NCBI GenBank assembly: GCA_963978905.1
Contig: OZ022256.1
Coordinates: 975,501-1,039,500, forward strand
DNA: 64,000 nt
Origin: Trichostrongylus colubriformis
Taxonomy: Eukaryota > Nematoda > Chromadorea > Rhabditida > Trichostrongylidae
Direction of reading: 5' to 3'
Shown: piece by piece, positions 43,261 to 56,043 of the stretch
How the letters are laid out: each line of letters starts with the position of its first letter
Position numbering within the stretch: position 1 is the first letter of the stretch
The notes under the pieces: model-generated
What the model saw: the letters and a program-made list of their open reading frames with translations, nothing else
What the model was told of the DNA's origin: nothing
Database searches by the model: none
Program-made: the position numbers and the translations under genes

Positions 43261-45900
43261 TTTCATCGGTGGATGTTCCCGTAGCACATTTTCATGTAGA
43301 ACCCGAATGAGCCATGTACCTCTCAACGGCTTTAATTGCCAAGCTTAACGGACCTCACGGTAAGTCTGGATGCTACGAATACGAAAAAACAACCGAATAT
43401 GTGACTGCATAAAGGAAAGTGGGTTGCCAAGAAAATATGACAAGCGATGAGTGATTGGCCGGAGACATCACGCCAGGCAGCTTTATCTCATGTGCTGGGA
43501 TCTTTGTTTTCAACTGTGAAGGTTTCGATGGGATATCACCACTGCTAAATGGGCGTCAGCGTAGTTTTCCATCCAGAAACGTATGGAGAAGACTCGCCCA
43601 GAACATTAAGCTTTTACTGGCCAAAGTTTATGCGCTTCCGTTCTCGCCCACTGCAGATCATACCCAAGCCTCGGTCAAGTGGTGGTGATTCTCATTGTAA
43701 CCCTCACATTTGATTGCTGACCACATATCAACAACAACAAAAGAGTGGGTAAAATTATTCTAGATTAGACCTTAAAGTTATGTTATGTTGTGTATATCCA
43801 CTGAGTGGGCTGCAGCCACTGAGCCGATACTGCAGCTGTTTCGTTCCGTTTTTACTCTGTGTGCATTGGCCCGCACCGGAAGGATTGTCAGTTTGAGCTC
43901 TGCAGGGAAGTCACGCAGCGCATACATCTCTGCTGCTCCCACTCCTCCTCCGTCCCCTTCATGGGTCTACTATCTCACACCAGCAACGCTAGTCGCCGAG
44001 TGCGATCGGGCGGGAAAAGAGGAAACTGCCAGCGTCAGCCAGCGGCTCGATGACGCTGCATAAACCATGCGAAGGAAATGAAGAATTTCGGAGATAGCCC
44101 TTGACGTGCTGATGCCACTGATCGGGGTCTGGACGCAGGGCACACCCACGTGTCGAGGAAAAGAGCAGCGGCAGTACCTCCCTCTCCCCCCCCCCCCCCC
44201 CCTCCCCCGCACCATCCACCTCTTCCACCTCTCAACATTTACACCTCTACAGTATCGGTAACTATTACGGTTGCTACTATTTTACTGTAATTTTTGCGTT
44301 GATCACTCAAATTCAATCATATTTTCTTTCATAACCGGCTCAGCTGACGGCTCGTTTCGCTATCATCTAACCTGAGACCACTGCTGACCTACTCGATTAC
44401 GATCCCCACGTTTTTACTATATCAGACCCTCGGGTACAGTAAAGCCGCCACTTCTCATAACATGAGCGGTTGCGAAATCATCCTTCAGCGGGTTCAGATG
44501 TATTGGGGAAACCTTCCTACTTCGCGTTTTCCACCACAAAGAAATGGTGTCTTCGTTTATGACCGAGAACCAACGGGTGTTGTGACTGCGAATCTATGTC
44601 TCGTGCCCACTCAGCCGCGCCATGTTTGGCCTTCCGTGCGAACGATTAGTCGGCCAAGCTGAAGCTTAACAGCTATTTTATTGGCCGAACACTCCCCGTA
44701 TAGGTAGACAGCGTGAATATGACATCGGGCGACCAGAATTAGCTCAAGGGAACAGTAGAAGTAGCATAAACCAGTCAAGGAATAACCAGTGCCGAAAAGA
44801 ATTCATTTGGAGGGTGAGGGTTGAGCAACTTGTTGAATGTTGAAGTTTTCAAGTTTTTTGTGACTACCCTGTGAATAACTTCTGTCAAAGTAATGTTTCT
44901 ACTCAACGTATAGTCAAGGCACGTTATTCTTCAATATTCAACCAGTCGTACCCCTCGAACTCCACTGAAGGAGTCGTACACGGATCTAAATCTTCCAAAA
45001 TTACCGAATCATGCATAGCATTTGGAAAGAAACATCGAAAAAACTTGATTTTATGTGTTCCAGTGAGAAAATCCAAAATCTGATCGGATAGCGATTTGTT
45101 CGAACTCCTGCCAAACCGATTAGGCGGGAAGGAGTGCAGTCCAAAGTTTCGTGTCCAATGTCAATTTGCTTCCCATTCAGCGTGTCCGATCACTGACTAC
45201 CACCTCCTTGCTCAACAGCCCTCTAGCGTCCTTGCAACCACGGACGGTCCCATCTCGACGGATGTTGCTTTGAGGAGTGTACTCAGCAGGACTCCAAAAT
45301 TTCCTATATGGAACTTCCTATATGGTAGTAAGCAAAAGCAATATAAATCAATGGGTAACAGAAGAACCCAAATTTCCGCAGACGATTTCTCGAATACAGC
45401 ACCGTCGTTCTATGAAAAAAACTGGGTACTGAGGTGAGGATAAGTGGATCTCACAGATCTCTAGAACAAGCGAACCCCTAGCACTAGTACCTAATTTAGC
45501 TCCCTTTCCTGCTCATAAAATTGAGGTTTTGGGTGGTGTGATCCTGAATATGGCGCGTCCCCTACTGAAATAGGAGGTGATTCATTTAGCGTAACAGTAG
45601 CATTGTGCATGTTTATGGTCAAGTTTTTCACCAAATTAAAAAATAAAGGTCGCCCGTAAAAGTTGTACTTGATATAGCCCATTCGCCAGAGGTACATTTA
45701 CGGAAATTGCAAATGTATTTTACCCTTTAGTGGGAAGTAGCCCCTAAGCATATCTCATCTGCACTTGTCAGTGGTGGGAGGATTCAAGAAAATTCTTTAC
45801 TCGCACATAACAGCCTAGGGGATAGGTGGGGGGAGAGGGGGGATTTCCTCTCGGCATCGTGGACACTTTTGCACAATTGTTTACACAGCGGGTTGTCAGA
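43261..45900. other. No gene recognised
   Basis: It contains a run of C near 44,188-44,207, a block shared with 21,600 and 24,470 (gatcactgactaccacctcc, about 45,190), and otherwise unassigned sequence. Frames at 43,785-44,240 are open on both strands because of the C-rich tract. Confidence 0.35.
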
Positions 45901-45939
45901 ATCAGGATAAATTATCTCCTTGCTCTACGGCTAATGCGT

Positions 45940-46900
45940 AAGGGTGTTGAAAATTGCGCGAAAAGTTTCCGCGTTTCCATCGTTTTTTGTTATAAATCGA
46001 TAAAAAAAACTATACCTGCTCGAACCCACTGCGATGTTGCCCACTTGAGCTCTCTTGTTGGTCAACTGACAAAATGGGTGGCGTGGGAGTGGATTCGAGC
46101 AGGTGTAGCGTCGTAACAGGGCACCGTGGCGACGGTGCAGTCTGACTAGTTACCCAAGGATCAACTGTTCCAATAAGGTAAGTCAACCAATCTGATTATT
46201 GCGGAGTGTGCCCTCGTGACGGCCTTTCACGCGCATGGCTGTGGGAAGGCGCTCTCGACCAACGGCGCCGTCCTTCCCACTGCCGTGCACGTGAATGGCA
46301 CGCGGCCAACAACAGCTTGAGACGTCGCTCGCCTACCAAGAAAAAGCCGTAAACGAGGAAAATAACAAATTTATTACCATGACACATTGTTCGATAGGAT
46401 TTCTCCTGGGGAACTGAGAGGTGTCCAGTTTATTCAGAACCTTCGTCTGAAAATGAACTTAAAGATGAATTTTTAGGCGGTGTATACACAGAAGTGTCAT
46501 TTAGAACGACTCAAAGGAATAGTGGGCTCATCTGAAATGAGGGAGACTCGGAAATACTTACATAAGGTGAGCTTCAACTAAAATTGTGCAAGAACTTGAT
46601 CGTCAGCTTATCAGATTTCGAAGAAATGATCCCTCAAACTTTTCAGTATCTGAAAATTGGCTCACTACCGAATCAAAGAAAACCGATAATATGTGGCACA
46701 GTCTTGTGAAGCTCTACGAGCCGATCGCAAAAGTAAGCATAGCTTCGATAGAAATATTAATAATGAATCGATTTATAGCGGAAAAGAAAAACGAGTAAGC
46801 GTTCTACTGCTCACTCGGTGCTATACCGTACCAAGATTTACAAAGAAGAGAACCTCAGCCTTTTCCGAGTGTAACAGTACGCAAAATTGAATAAACTGCA
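45940..46900. mobile_element. Decayed MITE of the agtgccgtaaaa family
   Basis: It starts gtgttgaaaattgcgcgaaa and keeps family words (aatcgataaa, acaaatttattaccatgaca). Within it, a 91-bp insert at 46,014-46,104 has its own inverse ends, acctgctcgaaccca and its mirror. The boundaries are uncertain. Confidence 0.45.
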
Positions 46901-47465
46901 ATTGTCGAATTTGACAAACACTGCACACTAACGAACATAGTCAGGCCACGCTAACGAAGCTGTGGGACTCGACACCACCTGAGTTTGAAAAGGAAATCCT
47001 CTGCAAACGAAGGCCTTCCTGCGTATGGGTTATGGGAATTTTCACCGCCATTGAACAAGTAGGGGCAACTTGTTTAGTGTTGAACAGTAACATGTCTTTA
47101 CATGACCGACGTGTCAATAACCTGATTGGCAGATCAAAGAGTACTCCTGAAGGGGCAGCCGTTGATGGATGTCAATGGAGAGCGATGTCTATGCATTCCT
47201 TGCGACGAACACCTCAGCAAACATACACAGTCGAACTCTCCAAGAATACAATCGGAGCGTAAGACGAAAATGAGGAAAGCAGCGAATGGAGGGCAAAGAA
47301 AAAGACAGTGAATTAAGTGAAATACACTATGAGCTGTCTCAGGCGGAAAAATAAAACCTGAGTTTCCACATACCCGAGCTCGAACCATGGCTACTCAGTC
47401 CGCTAGAAATAAGACGATAAGCCCTTCAGTTACTTGTCCATGACGGTTTTAACAACTGGAAGAGG

Positions 47466-47752
47466 GGGGTGGGGGGAAATACGCCAAAAAATCGCGTCAG
47501 CGGCGTCGCACTCGCGGCGCCACCACTACGACTTGCGAAACGATTTTGCTCTTGGGAGCCCGGCAGAGCGTGGCTGCTTCACTTCTGCACTTCAGCCATG
47601 CCACACTGCCTCCACCAGCCACGCCACCCTGCCTCCTCCACCTTAGCCACACTGTCTCGCTTGAAGGCTGCCAGCACTGCCACTGGCACTCGCACCCTCC
47701 GCGCCGCTCGCCGCGGGCGGCCACGCGATTTTTTGGCGTATTTCCCCCACCC
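47466..47752. mobile_element. GC-rich hAT-type MITE, 287 bp
   Basis: An exact 8-bp direct repeat, ggaagagg, lies at 47,458-47,465 and 47,753-47,760. Inverted ends of about 30 bp read gggtgggggaaatacgccaa. The interior shares blocks with the nested element at 18,149. Frames inside are open only because of the base composition. Confidence 0.85.
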
Positions 47753-48038
47753 GGAAGAGGGGACGGTGCCCGTAAAACTGGCAACTTAGGCGCACTGTAA
47801 TCATTTGTCGCCGCTCGGTGAGGCATGAATGCTTATTGTTAGCGTCTGTCCCAGATGCGGGAACTGTGAACGAATTCGATCTTATTCACTTCCCAGACCA
47901 GACATTAGGCTATCGCCCATTCCCTGTCAGATGCCAGCTGCTAATGCTGTTTTGATCTGCCAATCAAGGTCATTGCTCTAACAAAAGCGCGGCAATAATT
48001 CAAAAAAAGCGCGAAAAACTCAAACTTGATATTAGTCG

Positions 48039-48133
48039 ATCTTCTTCTGTGCCAACGAGGTTTTTAGGTGGAATATTTATTTAGGTCTCAAATAAATATT
48101 CCACTTAAAAACCTCGTTGGCCCAGAAGAAGAT
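48039..48133. repeat. Hairpin, 44-bp arms
   Basis: Arms 48,039-48,082 and 48,090-48,133 pair at 42 of 44 positions around the 7-base loop aggtctc. The stem includes gccaacgaggttttt and ggaatatttattt. It has the size of a microRNA precursor stem or a very small MITE. Confidence 0.9.
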
Positions 48134-50059
48134 TAAACTACTATCGATGCCGAGGTTCTACGAAGAGAGAAGTAGGGATTTGTTACTCTAATTTGAGCTT
48201 TTTCGCCTTTCGAGCTTTATTTTTTATTCTTTACATAATGCCACATATCAGTAGATCCGGCTCGTCATTATGGTGTTTTCCACGAATTCAGTTTTCTCCA
48301 TTTCACTAGTAGCTCATTTTTTGACTTGAGAAGTTTGAGCGGCTATTCCAAGAAGGACTGATTGGCTAACGATGGAATCTTTCCAGTGTCCTAAATTGCG
48401 CTAGAGGGTTGGCAAACACGTCGTAATCCATGTGGTTGCAAGCGAGCACTTATCCGTTACTTTGGCCCTAAATAGCATTGATCAGGATGCTGTGATGGGG
48501 AATTCACCTCTGAGTTCCCTTTTCGAAGGCACGTTGTATAGAATGTATACCGCTCGATTATTCAGGAAATGAACTACTGAAGGATATGTAAACCTCTTGC
48601 GGAGATAAATTTCTACTTCTTTTTCTTGACTTCCTTGACGCCTCTTCTTGGCGCCGTCGGTTACCAGTACCTCAGCGCCGATGGGATCTTATAGCCGCGC
48701 ACGTGACTCGAAGAGCTGGAGGTGTCGACAGGCGAAAGAGGGAAGGCCGAAAATGGGAAAACAGCAAAGCCATCACCATGGAGAGTTTTACATGTTATCT
48801 AACAGCATTTTTCCCAGATGACAAATTATAATAGTACACTTGTGTATACTTTTCACTTAAACATCCGCATCAGAGAGGAAATTGAAACGTGGTATTCTCA
48901 GCAGAATCTCCCGCGAAGTGCTATTTACTGCCACATAAAAGGAAATGGTTCATCGGCAAGGTTTGGAGGTTTTGCAGATCCGGCACATCTTCGATCGTAG
49001 TGCAAGATCGTGGGAAAACTTCATGGCTATCTTCTCAGTCTTCAACAAAATATCTCTTTCAACTTGAGTGAACGTCAAAAAATGAAAAATTCATAATAGC
49101 AACATTGGACGAGTCTATATATCGCTGGGTAGCAATTTTCCTCCTAAATCTGATAGTGCCCATTTCGTCTGTGTTCCTCGGTCTGGAAGTGCAAAAAAAG
49201 GTGGCCCTTTCACCAGAGTTCGCCGCGCGCTGCTATTCAAGACCCTACAGTGGAGAAGTAGCTTATCTGAAATAAAGTTGGTTACAGAATTCCTGCACAA
49301 TTTGAAACATAGCTTAGGATCTCCGAGCACTTTGTCGCTATCTTCTCAGTCTTTGACGAAATATCACACCAAACTCGGCAAAATTTCGAAAAAATGAATT
49401 ATAGCTCAGCCAAAAGAAAGTGGAGATCGACCGGCTCAGCTTGTTAGTATACTCCACCTCAACAGCAATCAACACATTTCGATTTCAGAAAAGGAGGATT
49501 AGAAGATATCCAGACAAGCCTTTCCTATCCGAATTTTGCTGCACTTCAGAGCAGGGGGGGGGGGGGAACCTATTTTTTAATTTCTAGTTCAACCTGATGA
49601 ATCTTGACATGTTCAACGTTGTCTTCCAAGTAGGCCCGATTGTTTCAGTTTTAATGAACATCAGTAACAAACATGAGATAGCCCCAGATAGCTACTTCTG
49701 TGGGAGATCATATGGTAAGCCGCCATTGGATACATGCCGACAGTCATAATGTTATCATAAAACCTGGTACTGTGGCACTCACCCTTTGCAGGTATTTTGA
49801 ACCGTGACCGGGACTATTGAAGTGGACAAAGGGAGGGGGAATGTGTCGAAATCTGTTGTAAGGAGCTTACACCTTTCGCCTGCGCTTACCTTACTTTTGA
49901 TCTACAAAATCAATCCGTCGAGGCCTTCTTCCCGAGCGGATGAGTGGCCTCTCCAAAGTGACGCTGGAGTGAATTGAGTGGTTCACCCAGCACACCGAAC
50001 TTCCCCACCTTTGGACAGTTTGTCCCTAAGGGTCTCATTAAGAAATACATTTGGAGCCC
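48134..50059. other. No gene recognised
   Basis: It contains MITE-derived fragments (about 48,650-49,060) and a run of G at 49,554-49,566. The rest is AT-rich and unassigned. Confidence 0.35.
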
Positions 50060-50980
50060 GTAAGAATGGTAAAAACGGTACGAAAACGCGTTATTGTGCT
50101 TAAGCGGTTTCTTGTCATAGATCAATTGATTACTGATTTTTCTTCAGAAATATAGCTATTTTCGAAGTCAACTTCTCAATCGCCACAAGATGATGTTACA
50201 AGTTTTTGGTTTTAATCAATTTGGCAGTAGCAGCTGTTCACATGTTGAAAAGTTTGAGGGGAAATTTATTTGAACTCTGATGGGCCGGCGATTAAAATCC
50301 TTTCAACTCCGATTCTGAGCACGCAGATGTGTAGGAATTTTTAAGTGCTCGTCTTCCTTGCTGACGTGGAAGTGCTATTCAGGGCCTTGGGTCTACATTG
50401 CTGAAAAAACATCTTTTAATGCAATTGTGCGCGCACATCCCTGTAATTACTACTATTCAATTCCCCAGAGAAAATGTTATCAAGTGGTGTAAAAAGCTCT
50501 TCGCGATGGTATGTCTGCAATTTTCCTCAATCTCGGTCTTTTATTTGGCCGTCATGAATATGAGGGTGTGGGGGCCGCTAAGCTTGGATAACCAGACCGG
50601 TCAGCTGGCCCTGAGCTCTATCACTGTGATCTCGGGTCGAGAATGCAGGGGTTCTACCCTACATCAATGGGGTGCTGTCATTCACGAGTGTGCTATTTAG
50701 GGCCACACCAAAGAAGACAGGATAGATGACGGCAGTTTGAAATTTCTACACATTTATGACCTTGGACCAGAATCGAGAAAGGATTTCGTCGGCAGCCGAT
50801 CAGATTTCGAAAGAGTTTTCCCTCAAGCTTTTCACAATAACGGCTCACTACCGTGTTAAAGAAAACCAAAAAATGTGTCACCATCTTGTAGCGCTCAACG
50901 AAATGATTCCGAATATATAATTTTGAAAATCAATAAATAATCGTTAATGGAGAAAGAACGATAAAACACCTTCCACTTCA
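50060..50980. mobile_element. MITE of the agtgccgtaaaa family, copy D
   Basis: The left block gaatggtaaaaacggtacga, then aaacgcgttattg, faces an inverse right block ending near 50,970 (atggagaaagaacgataaaa). The inner arms pair (tctgatgggccggcg against gtcggcagccgatcagatt). It is non-coding. Confidence 0.6.
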
Positions 50981-52562
50981 CGGCACAACGTTAAGCCCAG
51001 GGCAATAAACGATTCTGTCGAGCTTTCACCAGCTGGGAGAAGGAGGCGAGCATCTGTAGTTGATTACGGTCTTATAAAATGATTTTGCAGTTTGCAATGG
51101 TTTTTCACGTGTAACTTTCATAAAGCCCCTTTTAGCGAAAGAGACGACAGTGCTGATCCTGTTCAAGTGCTCACCAAACTTTTTTCAAAGGTGCTCTCTC
51201 AGTCACTTCCGTCCGAACTGGTTATCTGCTGTGAGTAGCTGCGAAAGCCGCAAAAGAGGAACGTGGCTCAAATGTTCGATCCCATACAGTGAAGACAGTC
51301 CAGCTATCAGAAGCTCCTTTCTAGTAAAACAATAATATAGGAAGATAAAACTATGAATGTGTACCTCTGGGCTGATGTCACGTATCATGTGAATTTGAAT
51401 GAATCATATACATAATCGATTGTGTCGTGAGGAATTTCCATTTTTATTTTACTTAGTTCCAATGCAGTTACGTTCTTGAACGATTACCTCTTATGGTATG
51501 GGTGAGATACAACACTATGGAGTGACCCTTACGCAAGGATTTCGATCAGCGGCGTGCAGTGTGAGGTGTTGTGTGCGAGCTAGGACTGTTTCGTGGGATG
51601 TGGTATCACAAAGTTTAAAGGTCGCACAATGGCGTGCGAAAGCGCTACATTGCAGAATCGCGGCATCGCGAAGTCTGACCGCGGCGTTGGATAGGATTTA
51701 ACAACGCGGCGTGCGGCGCGATGGGTGCAAGATAGGGGTGCCATACGCGGTTGGTCCCAGAGCGATCACCTTGCTCTATGTCGAAAACAAAATACAAGAT
51801 ACGTTAATCAGTACAGGATACAACTATACATGGCCCTCTAGTTCAGATGCATCGCGCCGCATGCCGTAGTGCGGCTTCTACTGATCCTTCGCTACCACGC
51901 AGTAATTTCGTTCAACAAAGCCTCATGTCGTCCCTCAGTGTAAGAGGATATTAGAGGATCTTTGACTAATGCAAGATCACAGCAGTAGCTCGAGTACTGG
52001 AACGCGCCATGCATGCGATCACCTCGCCTCAATACTACGAAAGTGACAGAACACCCGTGAAACATGCACAAGGACGTGCCTCAACGAGTTGAGCACTGTT
52101 CCTGGTTCGACTTGCTCACAAAGTATGAGTATCCATAGAAAGGGTCGGGGAGGAAGTCCAGCTCAGGGAAGCGCAATGAACGAACCATTCAACTCAAACC
52201 GCATTTTTGAAGGTGATTTACAAATGCATGTGAGCTTTAACAACAGTAAGTGCACCACTTTCCGCGCTCACCAGCACTGAAAAATCAGTCTGCAACCCGA
52301 TCCCTATTTTTCAGCTCTGCCCCTGACATTAGCATTGCTGAGAATCATGAAATGTCGACCTTAAATCATAATATTTTCTAAACACTGCCCCTGCATGAGC
52401 TATCAAGGGTTAGGAAAAAACGCGCTAGGGTTGGCCAGCATGATGGGCGTTGGAGAGCTTCAGCCTGCACCTCGCTCAGTTTTCAAAGAACGACCTGAGA
52501 AAAATGCGGTTGTGCACTGCTGCTGGGAGATTGTGCAGCACCCTTTTTTAGTTTGACTTTAA
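50981..52562. other. No gene recognised
   Basis: A CG-rich block at 51,540-51,740 resembles the one in K2P intron 8. Nothing else is identifiable. Confidence 0.35.
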
Positions 52563-52863
52563 AAAAGGATAAAGGATAAAGTTTTTGGCGTTAGTCAATC
52601 CCTTCCTGGGATGCGCCGCACATACTAGTTCCATTCAGAATCGTGATGGCAGGTGAATGTGATGTGGCCTATACAATGACTTGCGGTGGCCAGCCGATGT
52701 ACAAGTCAGTGCTTTTATCCTCCCGGACGATTCTGGTACCAATTCGCCCTACCCCGAAGAGATGGAAGGCTTGGTTGGCCTGGGCGGGCGTTGATGCGGG
52801 ATTTGATCCCCGCACCATGAGAGTGGGGTGCGCGCCACCTGTCACAACACCACCTCCGCCCTT
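52563..52863 (-). mobile_element. tRNA-like SINE, copy 2
   Basis: It has the same layout as copy 1 at 11,058: gggcggaggtggtgttgtga head, gatcaaatcccgca B-box-like, and an actttatcctttatcctt tail. It differs from copy 1 by scattered substitutions, suggesting independent insertions from one source. Confidence 0.7.
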
Positions 52864-53307
52864 TTACGACTTTAAGCTACTTAAAGTCGTCAATCATACC
52901 TGTATCAGGAAAGCCAGTACTTCAATCTATCATCTCCAGAGATGGAAATGAATTGCTTCATGCCGTTCTCGAGCAACTCACTCTTATTTCTGCATTTCTA
53001 AAATCGCGAGCATACATCTGCTGCTCGAGCGAATTGGAACTCGTGAAGTGATGCCGTCCGAAGAATGTCTTTTTCCCTGTACAGTGAAGCTACTCTAATA
53101 ATTCAAAAATCTTGTGGAATTCTGATAAGATCACATATTCAGAGAGAACAGTTTTCATTTAGAAAAGGAGCACAATACATACATAAGTTTATTCAAGTTG
53201 ACGCGCTTTCAAATTTTCGGTTTATTTAGTGAACTTCCAAAACCTGCTTTCCTTACAATCTAATACATACAGCCACAGATATGATATAAGGCATTTTTTT
53301 AGGGCAT

Positions 53308-54219
53308 CTATTTTTGCTTTTCGGCGAAAGAGGGTCTTTCGGGGATGTTAGGTGATGAATCCCTTCCATGACTTTTATCGTTGTGCTTTTTCTGTTGTCC
53401 CTTGCACAAACACAGAAACTTGATTCGCCATAACTTAATGGTTTCGCGGTACTTTTGCACCCAGTTCTCTATCAAAAACAGTTCATCCATCAAAAGGAGT
53501 ACTTCAATCCATCGAATCGTCGAAAGTCAAGTGCTTGAAAATAAGTAGCTGATGCTCGCGAAGCATTACTGTAAAGTCTGATGATTGAAAAGTGATGGAA
53601 AAAAACTCGTGAGACTAATCACGAAATCGTGAGACTCTGAGGTAGCTCTGAAGATAATGGTTCGATAAGCGCCGAGAGGACAAGCTGTCAGGAAGTAGAT
53701 TGAGTCAAGTGAAGTCAAATCTATTGTTTGCTGGAAGTCGTAGAGCGAGGCCGACTGAAGAATCGAGCTGCTTTGGCCGTAAAGGGTCGAATACATTTCC
53801 GGTCACGATTGATGATAGTGCGTTTCAATGAGTTAAGTGCTAATTTCAAACTTTTTCATCTAAATCAGTCTGCTGACCGCTAACTAGATATTTGGTCAGG
53901 TAATTCTCACGCATGGGAGCTGACGCCAGCATCACTTCGGCACTCGGAAGGAACTGAACGCTGATCATCCTTTCTAAGCAAGGCGCACTAAAAATTCCAG
54001 AGAGGCGAAGGCGTTTTTAGTTCTACCCCATGCAGTCTGAAAATCGTTGAGCAGTAGGGGTTTAGGACCCCAACAAATTTCATTATCAATCAACATATCC
54101 TGGAGGCTGCAGCTGCCGGGTTTATTCCCAGAAATAGGCCGACTAACTTCAAGTGCGATCACCTCGAAGAACCATATAATCGGAAAAACCTGAAGCACGA
54201 CAAAGATCAGAGACCACAT
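53308..54219 (-). other. Cluster of coding-like frames, unidentified
   Basis: Three or four minus-strand stretches look protein-like: a hydrophobic one (VFPIIWFFEVIALEVSRPIS, then PGSCSLQDML), EVMLASAPMRENYLTKYLVS, QTIDLTSLDSIYFLTACPLG, and a basic Cys-containing end (KLWRIKFLCLCKGQQKKHND) with a stop at 53,308. Order and character recall a membrane receptor, but I could not join them in phase and I know no family. It may be a pseudogene, with the SINE at 54,228 just upstream. Confidence 0.3.
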
Positions 54220-54227
54220 GGTTGTAG

Positions 54228-54462
54228 GGGCGGAGGTGGTGTAGGAAAGGTGGGGCAGGGATGCAGTCCGGCATCAACGCCCGCCTAGGCCAATAAAGCT
54301 TTCCATCTATCACCAGGAACGTTTGGAAGGATGAAAGCAGGTAACCTGTATATCGACTGATACCGCAAGTCATGTTATAGGCTAAATCGCATTCACCTGC
54401 CACACCGAATTAGAATGTGCGGCACACCTTACAGAAGGGATTGATCAGGGCCGGAAGCTTCA
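54228..54462 (+). mobile_element. tRNA-like SINE, copy 3 (diverged)
   Basis: Plus-strand copy: gggcggaggtggtgtaggaa head, with the B-box region damaged by a deletion (gcagtccggcatcaacgccc), and the body (caagtcatgttataggctaa) matching the other copies. It is the oldest-looking of the three. Confidence 0.6.
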
Positions 54463-55718
54463 TCCATAATGGTGCGTGAGAGCTAAAGTTCGGGATACGC
54501 CGCGGTTTCATCACTCGCAACATTCAGGCATCCTTAGCATCCAGCATCGAGCATCACGTCAAGGAAGCTTTTCTCGTTCTCCGGTGGCTGATTTTCCCTC
54601 CGCATCATCGCGAAAACCATGGAACGCCGCGTCTCTTCGTATTAATGCAATTGCGGACAGCCCTTTTTACTGATGGAGACTAGTGTGGAAAGATTCGTAA
54701 CACCTTCATGCATCAAGCAGGATTGTGAAAGGTTCGAAGCAGCACAAAATCTATTCCACTTCATGGAAAAATTGGAAAATGTGATTGGTGCCACTGTCGT
54801 CATCGCGAGCATCAAATGCGCCTAATGCCACCTTCATCCCTGCGGTGCTTCCTGTGTGCCTGAGGGGGTGGTTGCGCTCAGATGACGAGGCGAAGTGGTA
54901 GACTCAAAGGCGACACGGCCACACTCCGCCGCCGGCAGCGCAGAGTATGAAGGCAGTCTATGCATTCGCCGGCGAGCACGCATCAATTTTCGAAAATACA
55001 CATGATGCGACTATGCGACAGTCTTAGTTTCTTCCGTTATTATCGTTGAAATTCAGCAGTGTTGCTACTCATAGTCTCCGCAGTTTTCGATCGTGCTAGC
55101 AACGTGGTCGGATCACAACGCCCAGGAAGAAAGCGGCGATGACGCGGTGTGGGATGAAAAAAACTGGGTATGGGTTTGACACTATACTGCTCTTCACGCA
55201 TAGATGATTTTTGGACAGTATCGTGATCCTCAAAGAATCGACGTCTCTTGCACTCCGGCCCTGAGCATTTTCTCCTTGAACCATCGGGCCATTCAGAGTT
55301 GGGTCCCCAGAAAAAGCAAAAAGCGACGTTGCCGAGCGCACATGTACTCGTTACTTAATGTAAGCCGACTACTAGAGTCAATTACTCTGGTAAAAGCCCA
55401 GTAATTTCTGTCAGTTATTAATGGAACGTCATCTGAAACGTGACCGACCAGTGCTGGACGACAATTTCCTCGTCAAGCTAATGGCCTGTTTTGGTGCAAT
55501 GAATACTTTTTTGTGAAAACTCTATGTCAGTTATTGGCACGAATGAAGACTTCCACTACTGGAAACAGTGAGTTGTTTCGAAATCATCACAATTTGACAA
55601 GGCATACTTGAGCTTATCATCTATCATAGGATCCATTCCTCCGATAAATGATTCAGGCGCGTTCATCTGCCCCACCTACAACAACAGTCAGCTGGCATTT
55701 TCTTTCATATTTTCGCAG
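54463..55718. other. No gene recognised
   Basis: It includes a GC-rich fragment (about 54,840-54,990) shared with 8,890 and 42,470, and a repeat-like frame at 55,096-55,341. Nothing assignable. Confidence 0.35.
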
Positions 55719-55816
55719 TTGCTGGAGTTTCTCCTACACCTTGGATCTGGAACCGTCCACCGTCCGCCCATGCTTTCTTGAACTGGAACCTGTTCCCTAG
55801 TGGAAAACAACTGCAG
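55719..55816 (+). CDS. Candidate plus-strand exon, unknown protein
   Basis: A strong acceptor (tttcatattttcgcag) and donor (CTGCAG|GTTAAA) enclose 98 bp whose open frame reads AGVSPTPWIWNRPPSAHAFL and then NWNLFPSGKQLQ, unusually rich in Trp and Pro for chance. It starts with two bases of a split codon and ends in phase 0. I found no partner exons nearby, and no family is recognised. Confidence 0.35.
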
Positions 55817-55950
55817 GTTAAATAGGCGCGCGCATGTGTTCGAGCTGTCGCTTCTTGCTCCATCAGGGCTTCTTAATTTGGAGTTTCATTTATTACATGG
55901 ATATTGTTTCCCCGTTCGCCCCCTTTCCTCGAACTAACACACTCAAACTC

Positions 55951-56043
55951 CTTAACAATTCAAAAGATGGCATAAAATGTCGCTAAATATTTCACTCCTT
56001 TACAACTCAAAAGATGGCATAAATGTCGCTTTGATATTTTTGC
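55951..56043. repeat. Tandem duplication, about 47-bp unit
   Basis: Two adjacent copies of a unit containing caaaagatggcataaaatgt, differing by a few bases. Confidence 0.8.

Noticed and set aside
40466..49566. Homopolymer runs of G or C (near 40,466; 44,190; 49,554)
   Set aside because: Simple sequence of uncertain length; possibly sequencing error, no feature called.
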